Assembly (NCBI RefSeq): GCF_020990385.1
Contig: NZ_CP087598.1
Location: forward strand, 912,001-976,000
Reading direction: 5' to 3'
DNA: 64,000 bases
Source of the DNA: Paracoccus sp. MA
Lineage (GTDB): Bacteria > Pseudomonadota > Alphaproteobacteria > Rhodobacterales > Rhodobacteraceae
The position numbers were made by a program, and so were the translations under genes. Under the pieces are notes generated by a model. That model searched no databases and was not told where the DNA came from. It worked only from the letters and a program-made list of their open reading frames with translations. Shown piece by piece: positions 32,530-41,131 of the stretch; positions within the stretch are counted from its first letter, which is position 1; every line of letters starts with the position of its first letter.

Positions 32530-33995
32530 TTCAGATACCATCCCCAGGGCTCTTCGCTGACGAAGCTGGTGATCTGCTTGGTTTCCAGATAGTTATCCAG
32601 ACCCCAGCGGCCCAGTTCGCGGCCGATGCCGGATTGCTTGTAGCCGCCCCAGGGCGCCTCGGTGAAGGTGGGCTGGCTGCAGTTGATCCAGACGATGCCG
32701 GCGCGGAAGGCGCGGGCGACGCGCTCGCAGCGCGCCTCGTCGGCGGACATCACCGCCGCGGCCAGGCCGAAGCGCGAATCGTTGGCCAGCCGGACCGCCT
32801 CGTCCTCGGTGTCGAAGGGGCGGATGCAGACCACGGGGCCGAAGATCTCCTCGACCCAGGCGTCGCTGTCCAGCGCCATGTCGGTCAGCACGGTCGGCGC
32901 CACCCAGAAACCCTTGTCGAAGCCGTCGTAGCGGCCGCCGCAGGCGACGGTCGCGCCCTGTTCGACGGCGCGGTCGATATGGCGCAGCACGTCTTCATAC
33001 TGGCTTTTGTTGACCAGCGGGCCAAGCAGGGTGCCCTCGTCCAGCCCGTTGCCGATGCGGATCTTTCCGGCTTCCTCGACCAGCCGCTCCAGCAGGCGCG
33101 GGTAAAGCGGCGCCTCGACCAGCACGCGCGAGGTGGCCGAGCAGACCTGACCCTGGTTCCAGAAGATGCCGAACATGATCCATTCGACCGCCTTCTCGAT
33201 ATCGCTGTCGGCGAAGACCACGAAGGGCGACTTGCCGCCCAGTTCCAGGCTGATGCGCTTCACGTCCTTGGCGCCCGTGGCCATGATCCGCGACCCGACC
33301 GGACCCGAGCCGGTGAAGGCCACCTTGTCGACCTGCGGATGCTCGACCAGCGCCTGGCCGACGACCGAGCCCTTGCCGGACAGGATGTTCAGCACCCCCT
33401 TGGGCAGGCCCGCGGCCTCGGCGATGGCGCCCAGTTCCAGCGCGGTCAATGAGGTGGTCTCGGCCGGCTTCAGGATCATGGTGCAGCCTGCCGCCAGCGC
33501 CGGGGCGACCTTCCACGAGGCCATCAGCAGCGGATAGTTCCAGGGCACGATGGCGACCGCGACGCCCAGAGGCTCGCGCACCGCCTTCGAAGCGAAGCGG
33601 TCGTCGGCCAGCTTCACCTCCTCGACCTCGCCGTCCAGCTCCTCGGCCAGATCGGCGTAGAAGTCGAAACAACCGGCCGCGTCGCTCAGATCCCATTCGG
33701 ATTCGGGCAGCGGCTTGCCGTTGTCGCGGGTCTCGATATGCGCCAGTTCCGGCAGCCGGTCGCGGATGCCCTGGGCGATGGCGCGCAGGTATTTGGCGCG
33801 CTCGGCACCGGTCATGCGCGGCCAGGGACCGTTGTCGAAAGCCTCGCGCGCGGCGGCGACGGCGATTTCGGCATCGGGGGCGGTGGCGGCGGGGATGTGG
33901 TGGAGTACTTCCTCGGTCGCCGGGTCGATGACCGGCAGCGTCCCGCCCTCGACCGGGGCCACCCATTCGCCATTGATATAGAGTTTGGTCTGCAT
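32526..33995 (-). CDS. NAD-dependent aldehyde dehydrogenase (betaine-aldehyde type; candidate 2-oxoglutarate semialdehyde dehydrogenase)
   Basis: 489 residues from the ATG behind GAGGAACAAG; a GTG at 34007 overlaps the previous stop and is the alternative. Motifs: VPWNYPLLMASW, Glu in LELGGKSPF, nucleophilic Cys in WNQGQVCSATSR and EEIFGPVVC. The WNQGQVCSATSR form is like betaine-aldehyde dehydrogenases. In this operon the expected aldehyde is 2-oxoglutarate semialdehyde from hydroxyproline breakdown, so it is the best candidate for the last step; activity on betaine or amino aldehydes cannot be excluded. Confidence 0.88.
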   Translation of the reverse strand: MQTKLYINGEWVAPVEGGTLPVIDPATEEVLHHIPAATAPDAEIAVAAAREAFDNGPWPRMTGAERAKYLRAIAQGIRDRLPELAHIETRDNGKPLPESEWDLSDAAGCFDFYADLAEELDGEVEEVKLADDRFASKAVREPLGVAVAIVPWNYPLLMASWKVAPALAAGCTMILKPAETTSLTALELGAIAEAAGLPKGVLNILSGKGSVVGQALVEHPQVDKVAFTGSGPVGSRIMATGAKDVKRISLELGGKSPFVVFADSDIEKAVEWIMFGIFWNQGQVCSATSRVLVEAPLYPRLLERLVEEAGKIRIGNGLDEGTLLGPLVNKSQYEDVLRHIDRAVEQGATVACGGRYDGFDKGFWVAPTVLTDMALDSDAWVEEIFGPVVCIRPFDTEDEAVRLANDSRFGLAAAVMSADEARCERVARAFRAGIVWINCSQPTFTEAPWGGYKQSGIGRELGRWGLDNYLETKQITSFVSEEPWGWYLK

Positions 33996-34003
33996 CTTGT
34001 TCC

Positions 34004-34702
34004 TCACATATGCCGGGTCAGACCGCCATCGACCCGAAGGCTCTGGCCGGTGATGTAGCTTGAATCGTCGGTCAGCAGGAAAGCGGCGGCCTTGGCCTGT
34101 TCCTCGACCTTGCCGATGCGTTTCAGCGCCGTCAGGTCGCCGAATTTCTCAACGTCCAGGCTGTCGGTGAAGCCCGGAAGCAGGCAGTTCATGCGGATGT
34201 TTTCCGGCCCGTAGCGGTCGGCGTAGAGCTTGGTAAAGGACGACACCCCGGCGCGATAGACGCAGGAGGCCGGAAACCACAGCGAGGGTTCGAAGGCCGC
34301 ATAGGTGGTGATGTTGACGATCGAGCCGCCGCCCTGCGCCTGCATGATCGGCGTCACCAGCCGCGCCATGCGGACGACCGATTTCACGATCATATCGTTG
34401 GCAAGGTCCCAGTTTTCATCCGTGATCTCAAGCAGATCGCCTTTCGGCGGGTGGCCGGTATGGTTCAGCACCGCGTCGATGCGGCCATAGCTGGACATCG
34501 CCAGATCGACGATGCCCTTCAGGTCCTCGGCGCTTTGCGCGACCCCGCGCCGGGCCACGCCGCCCAGCTCCGCCGCCAGCGTCTCGCAGCTTTCCGAGGG
34601 CGACATCAGCGCCAGGCGGTAGCCGCGGGTCTGCATCTCGCGCGCGACGGCGGCACCCATGCCGCGGCCGCCGCCGGTGATCAGACAAACCTTCTGGGTC
34701 AT
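34004..34702 (-). CDS. Atypical SDR-fold protein lacking the catalytic lysine
   Basis: 232 residues. The Rossmann start ITGGGRGMG is intact, but NNAG reads NHTG, and the active-site YxxxK reads Tyr149-Arg-Ala-Gly-Val153, without Lys. The position about 13 residues before Tyr, normally Ser, is Ala. C-terminal SDR elements are otherwise normal (MNCLLPGFTDSLD, ITGQSLRVDGG). It may use a shifted mechanism, be a binding or structural protein, or be a degenerate enzyme. It lies between the FAD dehydrogenase and aldehyde dehydrogenase genes of the hydroxyproline operon. Confidence 0.87.
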   Translation of the reverse strand: MTQKVCLITGGGRGMGAAVAREMQTRGYRLALMSPSESCETLAAELGGVARRGVAQSAEDLKGIVDLAMSSYGRIDAVLNHTGHPPKGDLLEITDENWDLANDMIVKSVVRMARLVTPIMQAQGGGSIVNITTYAAFEPSLWFPASCVYRAGVSSFTKLYADRYGPENIRMNCLLPGFTDSLDVEKFGDLTALKRIGKVEEQAKAAAFLLTDDSSYITGQSLRVDGGLTRHM

Positions 34703-34714
34703 GGGGACTCCCTT

Positions 34715-35947
34715 TCAGAAACGGTCGATGCGATAGGGGCGCATGTCGATGGGCGGGGGCGCCCCGGTGATCAGGTCGCCCATCAGCCTGGCATTGGTCG
34801 CGGCATAGGTCACGCCCAGATGGCCGTGGCCGGTGGCATAGAACACGCCCGGCACCTTGCCCGAGGCCGACATGACCGGCACGGTATCGGGGAAGGCCGG
34901 CCGGTGGCCCATCCATTCGGTGAAATCCTCGCAACGCAGGTTCGGCAGCGCCTCGCGCGCGCGCTTCACGGTGATCTTGCTGCGCCGATAGTCGGGCGGC
35001 GCGTCCAGCCCCGCCATCTCGACCGTGCCGCCGACGCGGATGCCGCCCGCGGTGGGCGTGACCATGAAGGCGCGGGCGGGCCAGATGATCGAATGCCGCA
35101 TCGAGATGCCGGGCGCCATGATCTGGGTGTGATAGCCGCGCTCGGTCTCCAGCGGCATCGGCTCGCCCAGCAGTTTCGAGAGCCGGGCGCTATGGGCGCC
35201 GGCGCAGATCACCACTTCGTCGGCAGGGATGGTGCGGCCGTCCGTCAGCCGCACGGCGGTGATGCGGTCGCTGCGGTCGAAGCCGGCGACCTCGCCGCGC
35301 TCGATGCGGCCGCCAAGCGCGGCGAAGCGGTCGGCAAGGGCGACGACCAGCCGATGCGGGTCGCGCAGGCTGCGGTTCTGCGGGAACAGCACGGCGATGC
35401 CGATGCTGTCCGACAGTTCCGGCTCCAATTCGCGGGCCTCGGCGCCGGTCAGCCGCCGGTGCGGAAAGCCGAAGCGTTCGAGGATCTCGATATGCTCGCG
35501 GTCGGCGCGGAATTCGGCCTCGTCGCTGTAAAGCGACAGGCAGCCTTCCTCGGTCAGCTCGCCCTCAAGGCCCGTTTCGCGCAGCAGCGGCAGCAGGTCG
35601 TCATAGACGCGCGCGCACAGCGCCGCGCCCTGCGCCTCCAGCTGGCGCAGCTTCGAGGGGCGCGAGGCGGCGATGAACCGCATGAACCAGGGGATCAGTT
35701 TCGGCATGTAAGCGGGGCTGACGCGCACCGGGCCTTCGGGGTCCAGCATCCAGCCGGGGATCTGTTTCCAGACCGAGGGGCGCGAGGCGGGCATGAATTC
35801 CGTCACCGCGATCGAGGCCATGTTGCCATAGGAGGCGCCGCGCCCGACCTCGCCCTTGTCCAGCAGGATGACCTGCCGGCCGCGCTTTTGCAGCTCATAG
35901 GCAAGGCTTGTCCCGATGATGCCCGCGCCGACGATGACCGTGGCCAT
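34715..35947 (-). CDS. FAD-dependent D-amino acid dehydrogenase family (probable D-hydroxyproline dehydrogenase)
   Basis: 410 residues, DadA/DAO superfamily. The N-terminal VIVGAGIIGTSLAYELQKRG binds the ADP part of FAD; RGASYGNMASIA and the C-terminal GHGHLGVTYAATNARLM are typical of DadA-like enzymes. Expected reaction: cis-4-hydroxy-D-proline to 1-pyrroline-4-hydroxy-2-carboxylate with electrons to the respiratory chain or oxygen. It starts after GGGAGGAGG and lies 12 bases before the atypical SDR gene. Assignment rests on family plus the epimerase and deaminase in the same operon. Confidence 0.9.
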   Translation of the reverse strand: MATVIVGAGIIGTSLAYELQKRGRQVILLDKGEVGRGASYGNMASIAVTEFMPASRPSVWKQIPGWMLDPEGPVRVSPAYMPKLIPWFMRFIAASRPSKLRQLEAQGAALCARVYDDLLPLLRETGLEGELTEEGCLSLYSDEAEFRADREHIEILERFGFPHRRLTGAEARELEPELSDSIGIAVLFPQNRSLRDPHRLVVALADRFAALGGRIERGEVAGFDRSDRITAVRLTDGRTIPADEVVICAGAHSARLSKLLGEPMPLETERGYHTQIMAPGISMRHSIIWPARAFMVTPTAGGIRVGGTVEMAGLDAPPDYRRSKITVKRAREALPNLRCEDFTEWMGHRPAFPDTVPVMSASGKVPGVFYATGHGHLGVTYAATNARLMGDLITGAPPPIDMRPYRIDRF

Positions 35948-36006
35948 GCTTGTCCTCCTCCCGTTGATCGTGGGCCGGGCGGGGTCCGCCGCCCGGCCGG
36001 GTTGGC

Positions 36007-36885
36007 TTACCAGTTCAGGATCGGCTCCATGGCGGCGCGGAAATCGGCCTTTTCCTCATCCGTCAGCGGGCCAAGGGGCGCCCGGCATTCGCCGACCGGC
36101 ATGCCCTGGATCTCGCAGCCGTATTTCAGCTTCTGCACGAACTTGCCCGATTCCAGAATGTTCATCGCGGTATAAAGCGTCGCCATCTGCGCGCGCGCCT
36201 TGTCGAGGTCGCCAGAGCGATAGGTGCGGTCGAGGTCGCAGACCGCCTTGGCCATGCAGTTCGCCGGCCCGCAGATCCAGGCGTCGGCGCCCCAGAACAT
36301 GAAGTCCAGCGCGATGTCGTCCGAGCCCGAGACCAGCTGGATGCGGTCCTTGTAGCGGGTGGCGATGCCGATGGCGCGCTGCAGCGAGCCCGAGCTTTCC
36401 TTGATGCCGATGATGCGCGGATCGTCGGCCAGCGCGTCCAGCACCTCCCAGCCCAGCTCGATGCCGTCCTTGTCCGGGTAGCTGTAAAGCACGATGGGCA
36501 TGTCGGTGGCTTCCAGCACCGTCTGGAAATGCTTGATCAGCTCGGCCTGCGTCGGCTTGGTGTAGAAGGGCGTCGCCAGCAGCACGGCATCATAGCCCAT
36601 TTCCTTGGCGCGCAGCGTGTTGGCGATGACGCCGGCGGTCGAGGGCGCGTTGGTGCCGGCGATCAGGATCTCGCCCGGCTTGGCGAAGTCCTTGACGAAT
36701 TTCAGCACGCTGTCGCGTTCCTCGTCGGACATGAAGTTGTATTCGCCCGAGGAGCCGCAGGGCACCCAGCCCGAGACGCCGGCTTCGCGCAGGTTGGTCA
36801 GCAGCTTCTCGAAAGCGGCGAAGTCGATCTTGCCGGCCGCGTCGAAGGGCGTGACAAGGGCGGGCATGACACCTTGCAGTTTCAT
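36007..36885 (-). CDS. DapA-family lyase, probable 1-pyrroline-4-hydroxy-2-carboxylate deaminase
   Basis: 292 residues, typical of the dihydrodipicolinate synthase/N-acetylneuraminate lyase family. The Schiff-base Lys is in IIGIKESSGSLQ, the carboxylate-binding GTTGE motif appears as CGSSGEYNF, and the Tyr is in IVLYSYPDKDG. In bacterial hydroxyproline catabolism a DapA-like enzyme deaminates and dehydrates 1-pyrroline-4-hydroxy-2-carboxylate to 2-oxoglutarate semialdehyde. The context matches, with importer genes upstream and the FAD dehydrogenase downstream. Another 2-keto acid aldolase role is possible on sequence alone. Confidence 0.9.
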   Translation of the reverse strand: MKLQGVMPALVTPFDAAGKIDFAAFEKLLTNLREAGVSGWVPCGSSGEYNFMSDEERDSVLKFVKDFAKPGEILIAGTNAPSTAGVIANTLRAKEMGYDAVLLATPFYTKPTQAELIKHFQTVLEATDMPIVLYSYPDKDGIELGWEVLDALADDPRIIGIKESSGSLQRAIGIATRYKDRIQLVSGSDDIALDFMFWGADAWICGPANCMAKAVCDLDRTYRSGDLDKARAQMATLYTAMNILESGKFVQKLKYGCEIQGMPVGECRAPLGPLTDEEKADFRAAMEPILNW

Positions 36886-36909
36886 GGTGTTTCCTTTCTT
36901 TTCAGATGA

Positions 36910-37581
36910 TTATGCAGAGAATTTGCGCAGCAGCTTCTGCTCGACGACGGTGACGGCCCGCGTCAGGGGGAAGGCGATGACGAAGTAGATGCCGGCAACC
37001 ACGGTCAGCACCTCGACCGGGCGGGCCGTGTTGTTCGAGATGTTCTGGCCGATGAACATCAGGTCGGCCATGCCCACCGCCGAGACCAGCGCGCTTTCCT
37101 TGAACAGCGACACGGCGTTGGACAGCAGCGTCGGCACGGCGCGCAGCACCGCCTGGGGCAGGATCACGTTCACGATCTGCGCCGCACGCGGCAGGCCAAG
37201 CGCCACGCAGGCATCCATCTGCTCGCGGCCCACCGAACGCAGCGAGGCGCGGAAGGTCTCGGAGGTGATCGCACCCATGTAGAGCGTCAATGCGATGGTG
37301 GCCGAGACGAAGTTCGAGAACTCGACCCCCAGGATCAGCGGCAGGCAGAAGAAGATCCAGAACAGCTGGATCAGCACCGGCGTGCCCCGGAACAGTTCGA
37401 CATAAAGGCCCAGCAGGCCGCGGACGAAGGCATTGCCGCTGCTGCGCAGCAAGCCGATGACGAAGCCCAGCGAGGTGCCCAGGACGATGCACAGCAAGGT
37501 CAGCTTGATCGTGGTCCACAGCCCGATGGCCAGCGCATCGGTAAAGCGCAGCAGGATCGAGAAATCCAGTGTCATACCCAT
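36910..37581 (-). CDS. Polar amino acid ABC transporter permease
   Basis: 223 residues, HisM/GltK type, with about five membrane helices. FRGTPVLIQLFWIFF and the EAA loop region SVGREQMDACVALGLPRAAQ are diagnostic. It starts after GGGGGA, 12 bases behind a second permease gene, as usual for a heterodimeric amino acid importer. The likely substrate is hydroxyproline (inference from the operon). Confidence 0.93.
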   Translation of the reverse strand: MGMTLDFSILLRFTDALAIGLWTTIKLTLLCIVLGTSLGFVIGLLRSSGNAFVRGLLGLYVELFRGTPVLIQLFWIFFCLPLILGVEFSNFVSATIALTLYMGAITSETFRASLRSVGREQMDACVALGLPRAAQIVNVILPQAVLRAVPTLLSNAVSLFKESALVSAVGMADLMFIGQNISNNTARPVEVLTVVAGIYFVIAFPLTRAVTVVEQKLLRKFSA

Positions 37582-37593
37582 GATCGGTCCCCC

Positions 37594-38256
37594 TTACGAA
37601 TGGCTCTGCCGGCGCTCCAGCCAGTTCACGAACTGGCCGACCGGGTAGGAGATGGCGAGATAGATCAGGGCGACGACCGTGAAGGTCTCGATCGGGCGAT
37701 AGGTGGCCGTGGCCAGCGTCTTGCCCTGATACATCAGGTCGGCGACGCCGACGATGGCGACCAGCGCGCTTTGCTGGAAGATGCCGATGCCGTTGGTCAA
37801 GAGCACCGGCACCGAATTGCGCAGGGCCTGCGGCAGCACGATGTTCAGGATCCGCTGCGTCGGCGACAGACCCAGGGCGATGCCGGCATCCAGATGCTCG
37901 CGCGGCACCGCCTGGATCGAGGCGCGATAGGCTTCGGCATTGAAGGCGGTCAGGTTCAGGCCCAGGGCGATGATGCCCATGAAGACCGGGCCCCAGAACA
38001 CGTTGAAGATCATCGGCACGCAATAGAAGAACCAGACGATCTGGACGATGGCCGGGGTGCAGCGGAAGAATTCCACGAACAGCATCGACGGCCAGCGCAG
38101 GAGGGCAAGCTTGCTGGTGGTCAGCAGGGCCAGCGCGAAACCGGCGATGACGCCGATGACATTGGCGGCCAGCGTCAGCTGCAGCGTCACCCAAAGCCCG
38201 TCCATGAGCGGGCCCATGTTCCGGGTGACCGCTCCCAAGTCGAGTGTGTAATCCAT
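37594..38256 (-). CDS. Polar amino acid ABC transporter permease
   Basis: 220 residues. The start at 38256 (MDYTLDLGAVTRNMG) is eight bases behind the ATPase gene; longer open sequence upstream belongs to that gene in another frame. FFRCTPAIVQIVWFFY and AVPREHLDAGIALGLSPTQR are the family motifs. It pairs with the permease at 36910 to form the membrane part of the importer. Confidence 0.92.
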   Translation of the reverse strand: MDYTLDLGAVTRNMGPLMDGLWVTLQLTLAANVIGVIAGFALALLTTSKLALLRWPSMLFVEFFRCTPAIVQIVWFFYCVPMIFNVFWGPVFMGIIALGLNLTAFNAEAYRASIQAVPREHLDAGIALGLSPTQRILNIVLPQALRNSVPVLLTNGIGIFQQSALVAIVGVADLMYQGKTLATATYRPIETFTVVALIYLAISYPVGQFVNWLERRQSHS

Positions 38257-38264
38257 GACGCGCC

Positions 38265-39041
38265 TCAGGCCTTGATATGGAAGACGCGGTTGATGAATTC
38301 GCGGGTGCGTTCCTCCTTGGGATCGCCCAGCACCTGCTCGGGCGGGCCGTCCTCGACCACCACGCCGCCGGCGCAGAAGATCACCCGGCTGGCGACGTTG
38401 CGGGCAAACCACATGTCATGGGTCACCATCATCATCGGCATGCCCTGTTCGGCCAGCTGCAGGATCACCGCCTCGACTTCCGCCACCAGTTCCGGGTCGA
38501 GCGCCGAGGTCACCTCGTCGAAGAGCATCAGCCGCGGGTCCAGCATCAGCGCGCGGGCGATGGCGACGCGCTGCTTCTGGCCGCCCGACAGCTGGCTGGG
38601 ATAGGCGTCGGCCTTGGCGCCCAGGCCGAAACGCTCCAGGATCTTCTGTCCGCGCTCGCGGGCCGAGGCGCGGCTTTCGCCGTTCACCTTGCGCGGGGCG
38701 AGGATCAGGTTTTCCATGATGCTCAGATGCGGGAACAGGGTGTAATGCTGGAAGACCATGCCGATTTGCTTGCGCACCTCGGTGTCGATGACGGTCTTGC
38801 CGCCCTTGGTCGAGATATAGGGCTTGCCGCCGAAGCGGATCTCGCCGCCCTGGATCTGTTCCAGCCCCATGACCACGCGCAAGAGCGTCGACTTGCCGCC
38901 GCCCGAGGGGCCGATGACCACGACGCGCTCGCCCGGCATCATCTCGATGTTGAGGCCCTTGAGAACCTGGATGTTCGGACCATAGCTCTTGTGAAGGTCG
39001 TGGATCTCGACCAGCGCAGACCCGTCCTGCATATCCGCCAT
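38265..39041 (-). CDS. Polar amino acid ABC transporter ATPase (GlnQ type)
   Basis: 258 residues from the ATG behind GAGAGG. Walker A GPSGGGKSTLLRVVMG, Q-loop MVFQHYTLFPHL, signature LSGGQKQRVAIARAL and Walker B LMLFDEVTSALDPE are intact. Members of this family usually read GPSGSGKST and LNxxGGM(S), so the small differences are within family range. It powers the permease pair downstream. Confidence 0.93.
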   Translation of the reverse strand: MADMQDGSALVEIHDLHKSYGPNIQVLKGLNIEMMPGERVVVIGPSGGGKSTLLRVVMGLEQIQGGEIRFGGKPYISTKGGKTVIDTEVRKQIGMVFQHYTLFPHLSIMENLILAPRKVNGESRASARERGQKILERFGLGAKADAYPSQLSGGQKQRVAIARALMLDPRLMLFDEVTSALDPELVAEVEAVILQLAEQGMPMMMVTHDMWFARNVASRVIFCAGGVVVEDGPPEQVLGDPKEERTREFINRVFHIKA

Positions 39042-39124
39042 AAGCCTCTCTCCCGAATATGGCTGTTCCGCGAACCGCCGCCTCCCGCGGCGGTTCGTTG
39101 TTTGCATGTCTTGTGGGGTTGGTC

Positions 39125-39946
39125 TCAGTTCCCGCTTGCGGCCAGAACCTCGTCGGCCGCCTTGGTGATCAGCGCATCGACGGCGCCGGTGGCGACCTTT
39201 TCCTCAAGGAAGATGTCCACGACGGCCACGTCCGAGGCGCGCAGGCTCAGCGGCAGGCCGAAGGACACGCCCTGCTTGGCCAGCGCCGGTTCGGGGTTCA
39301 GGGCGACCGCCCAGTCCGGGTTCGCCTGCGTGAACAGCAGGTTGGTGTCCGAGGCGTCGACGATGATATCGGCGCGGCGCGACTGCACGGCCAGGCGGGT
39401 CTCGTCGGCCGAGGGCAGGCGCAGGATGGTCGCGTTCTTGACCGCGGCCGAGATCGCCTTGTCCTGGGCGGTCCCGGCCATGACCGCCATGGTGACGCCG
39501 GCCACGTCGACATCCGCGACCGAAACCGGGTTCGCCGGGATCTTGGGGTTGTCCTTGTTGTAGACGAGCGAGATCTGGTATTCCATCGCCGGGATCGAGA
39601 ACTGCACCGCCATGGCGCGCACCGGGGTGCGGTTCAGCGCCAGCGACATGTCCCACTTCCCGGCCTGAAGCCCGGCCACGATATTGTCCCAGGTGGTGTC
39701 GACGAATTCCGGCTGCACCTCCAGCACGGCGGCGAATTCGCGGCAGAGATCGGCGTAGAAGCCGGAATACTCGCCCGTTGCCGGATCGCGCATCACATAG
39801 GGCGGGGCGACGGCGGCGCCGCAGCGCAGCTTGCCGGCACTTTGAACCTTCTGCCAGTAGCCACCGGTTTCCTGGGCAGAGGCAACGCCTGCCGAGAGCG
39901 CGACGGCCAAGGCCATGATTGACGCCGGTTTCGAGATTTTCCTCAT
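39125..39946 (-). CDS. Polar amino acid ABC transporter substrate-binding protein
   Basis: 273 residues. Signal peptide about residues 1-25 (MRKISKPASIMALAVALSAG, then ASAQ). The mature protein is an SBP_bac_3 type II binder: KLRCGAAVAPPYV, GFYADLCREFAAVL, DMSLALNRTPVRAMAVQFS. First gene of the minus-strand importer and hydroxyproline operon. Its promoter region contains the TGCCGACA repeats, pointing to control by the GntR protein at 40140. Confidence 0.92.
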   Translation of the reverse strand: MRKISKPASIMALAVALSAGVASAQETGGYWQKVQSAGKLRCGAAVAPPYVMRDPATGEYSGFYADLCREFAAVLEVQPEFVDTTWDNIVAGLQAGKWDMSLALNRTPVRAMAVQFSIPAMEYQISLVYNKDNPKIPANPVSVADVDVAGVTMAVMAGTAQDKAISAAVKNATILRLPSADETRLAVQSRRADIIVDASDTNLLFTQANPDWAVALNPEPALAKQGVSFGLPLSLRASDVAVVDIFLEEKVATGAVDALITKAADEVLAASGN

Positions 39947-40019
39947 CAGCGTGTCCAGTCTCCTCCTGATCGTTGGACGGCTAATCTGTCGTCTTTGCGG
40001 CATTCCACTTGTCAACAAC

Positions 40020-40083
40020 GTGCCGACATAAAAACAGCATGCCGACACAATGACGGCACGTCAATAAAAACTTTGTGTCGACA
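40020..40083. promoter_or_regulatory. Operator cluster: TGCCGACA repeats and TGTCGACA palindrome
   Basis: TGCCGACA occurs at 40021-40028 and 40040-40047. TGACGGCA (reverse complement TGCCGTCA) at 40051-40058 faces the second copy to make TGCCG-N9-CGGCA. A perfect palindrome TGTCGACA lies at 40076-40083. The cluster sits between the importer gene and the GntR gene, and the same words recur beyond that gene, upstream of 41132. Confidence 0.6.
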
Positions 40084-40139
40084 ACACTGGCGCCGTCGCC
40101 CTATCATCGGGTGCATAAAACACCGGCAGGAGAACGCGT

Positions 40140-40847
40140 TTGGCCGACGAAGCTGAGATCAGGCATGCCAAGGGGACGGGCTGGCGCTTTGTCTACCAGA
40201 CCTTGCACGACGAGATTCTGTCCCTGGTTCTGGAGCCGGGGGCGCTTCTGGACGAGACGACATTGGCCGAGCGATTCGGCATGTCGCGCTCACCCATCCG
40301 CGAGGCGCTGATCCGCCTGTCGGGCGACGACCTGGTGGTGACGCTGTCGAACCGCTCGACCATCGTGGCGCCGATCGACGTGCTGAGCTTTCCGAAATAT
40401 GTCGAGGCGCTGGACTTGGCGCAGCGCATGAACACACGCCTGGCCGCCGAATTGCGCAGCGAGGCCGACCTGAAGGCCATTGCCGCGCGGCAGAAAGAGT
40501 TCGAGGCGGCGGTCAAGAGCGGCAACCACCTGCTGATGTCCGAGGCGAACAAGCAGTTCCACATGGCCATTGCCACCGCCGGCCGAAATCCCTATCTGGC
40601 CGCCTTCTACGAGCGGCTGCTGAATCAGGGCCGCCGCATGCTGCACCTGCATTTCGACTATATCGAGCGCAGCAACGACAGCTATCTGCTGACGGACGAG
40701 CATACCGAGATGCTGGAGGCCATCCGGGCGCGGGATGTCGAGCGGGCCGATGCGCTGGCCCATGCCCATACCCGGCAGTTCCGCGACAACTTCATCGAGT
40801 TCATGAAGGAAAACTATTCGCAGAACTTCTCCTTCGTCGGGAAGTAG
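40140..40847 (+). CDS. GntR/FCD-family regulator of the hydroxyproline genes, TTG start
   Basis: 235 residues. No ATG fits; the TTG at 40140 has AGGAGA six bases upstream, and the next residues are ADEAEIRHAKGTGWRFVYQ. One GntR winged helix (LDETTLAERFGMSRSPIREA, residues about 35-75) is followed by an FCD domain with metal-type His residues (EANKQFHMAIATAGRNPYL, LLTDEHTEMLEAI). Lying between two transcription units that share TGCCGACA words, it is their likely regulator. This is a standard single-HTH member, unlike the two at 4563 and 28661. Confidence 0.9.
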   Translation: MADEAEIRHAKGTGWRFVYQTLHDEILSLVLEPGALLDETTLAERFGMSRSPIREALIRLSGDDLVVTLSNRSTIVAPIDVLSFPKYVEALDLAQRMNTRLAAELRSEADLKAIAARQKEFEAAVKSGNHLLMSEANKQFHMAIATAGRNPYLAAFYERLLNQGRRMLHLHFDYIERSNDSYLLTDEHTEMLEAIRARDVERADALAHAHTRQFRDNFIEFMKENYSQNFSFVGK

Positions 40848-40936
40848 GCACCCGATCTCCCGCGATGAGCCTGACTGACCCGGCATTCTGATGCCGGGTT
40901 TTTCCGTTCTGCTCCTGCGAGGGCGAATTTCCATGT

Positions 40937-41003
40937 TGCCGTCATAGAATCGTTGACGGTGCCGACATTCAGGCGACATATTGTTGGCGACACGTAGTCG
41001 GCA
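40937..41003. promoter_or_regulatory. Second operator cluster with TGCCGTCA/TGCCGACA words
   Basis: TGCCGTCA is at 40937-40944, TGCCGACA at 40960-40967 and GTCGGCA (inverted) at 40997-41003. CCGTCA (40939-40944) and TGACGG (40954-40959) are perfect inverted arms with a 9-base spacer, the same spacing as in the cluster at 40040-40058. The 284-base gap 40848-41131 holds nothing else clear. Confidence 0.55.
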
Positions 41004-41131
41004 GTTGACCCACCTTTTCGCATCGCCGCCGGTCGGGGCCAAACCGTGCAGGGCGGGGGACATCGCGCGGCAAGGCGACCATGCGGCCCGGCTGCGGATC
41101 GCGTCAGAAACCTGTCCTGAAAGGAGACGAG

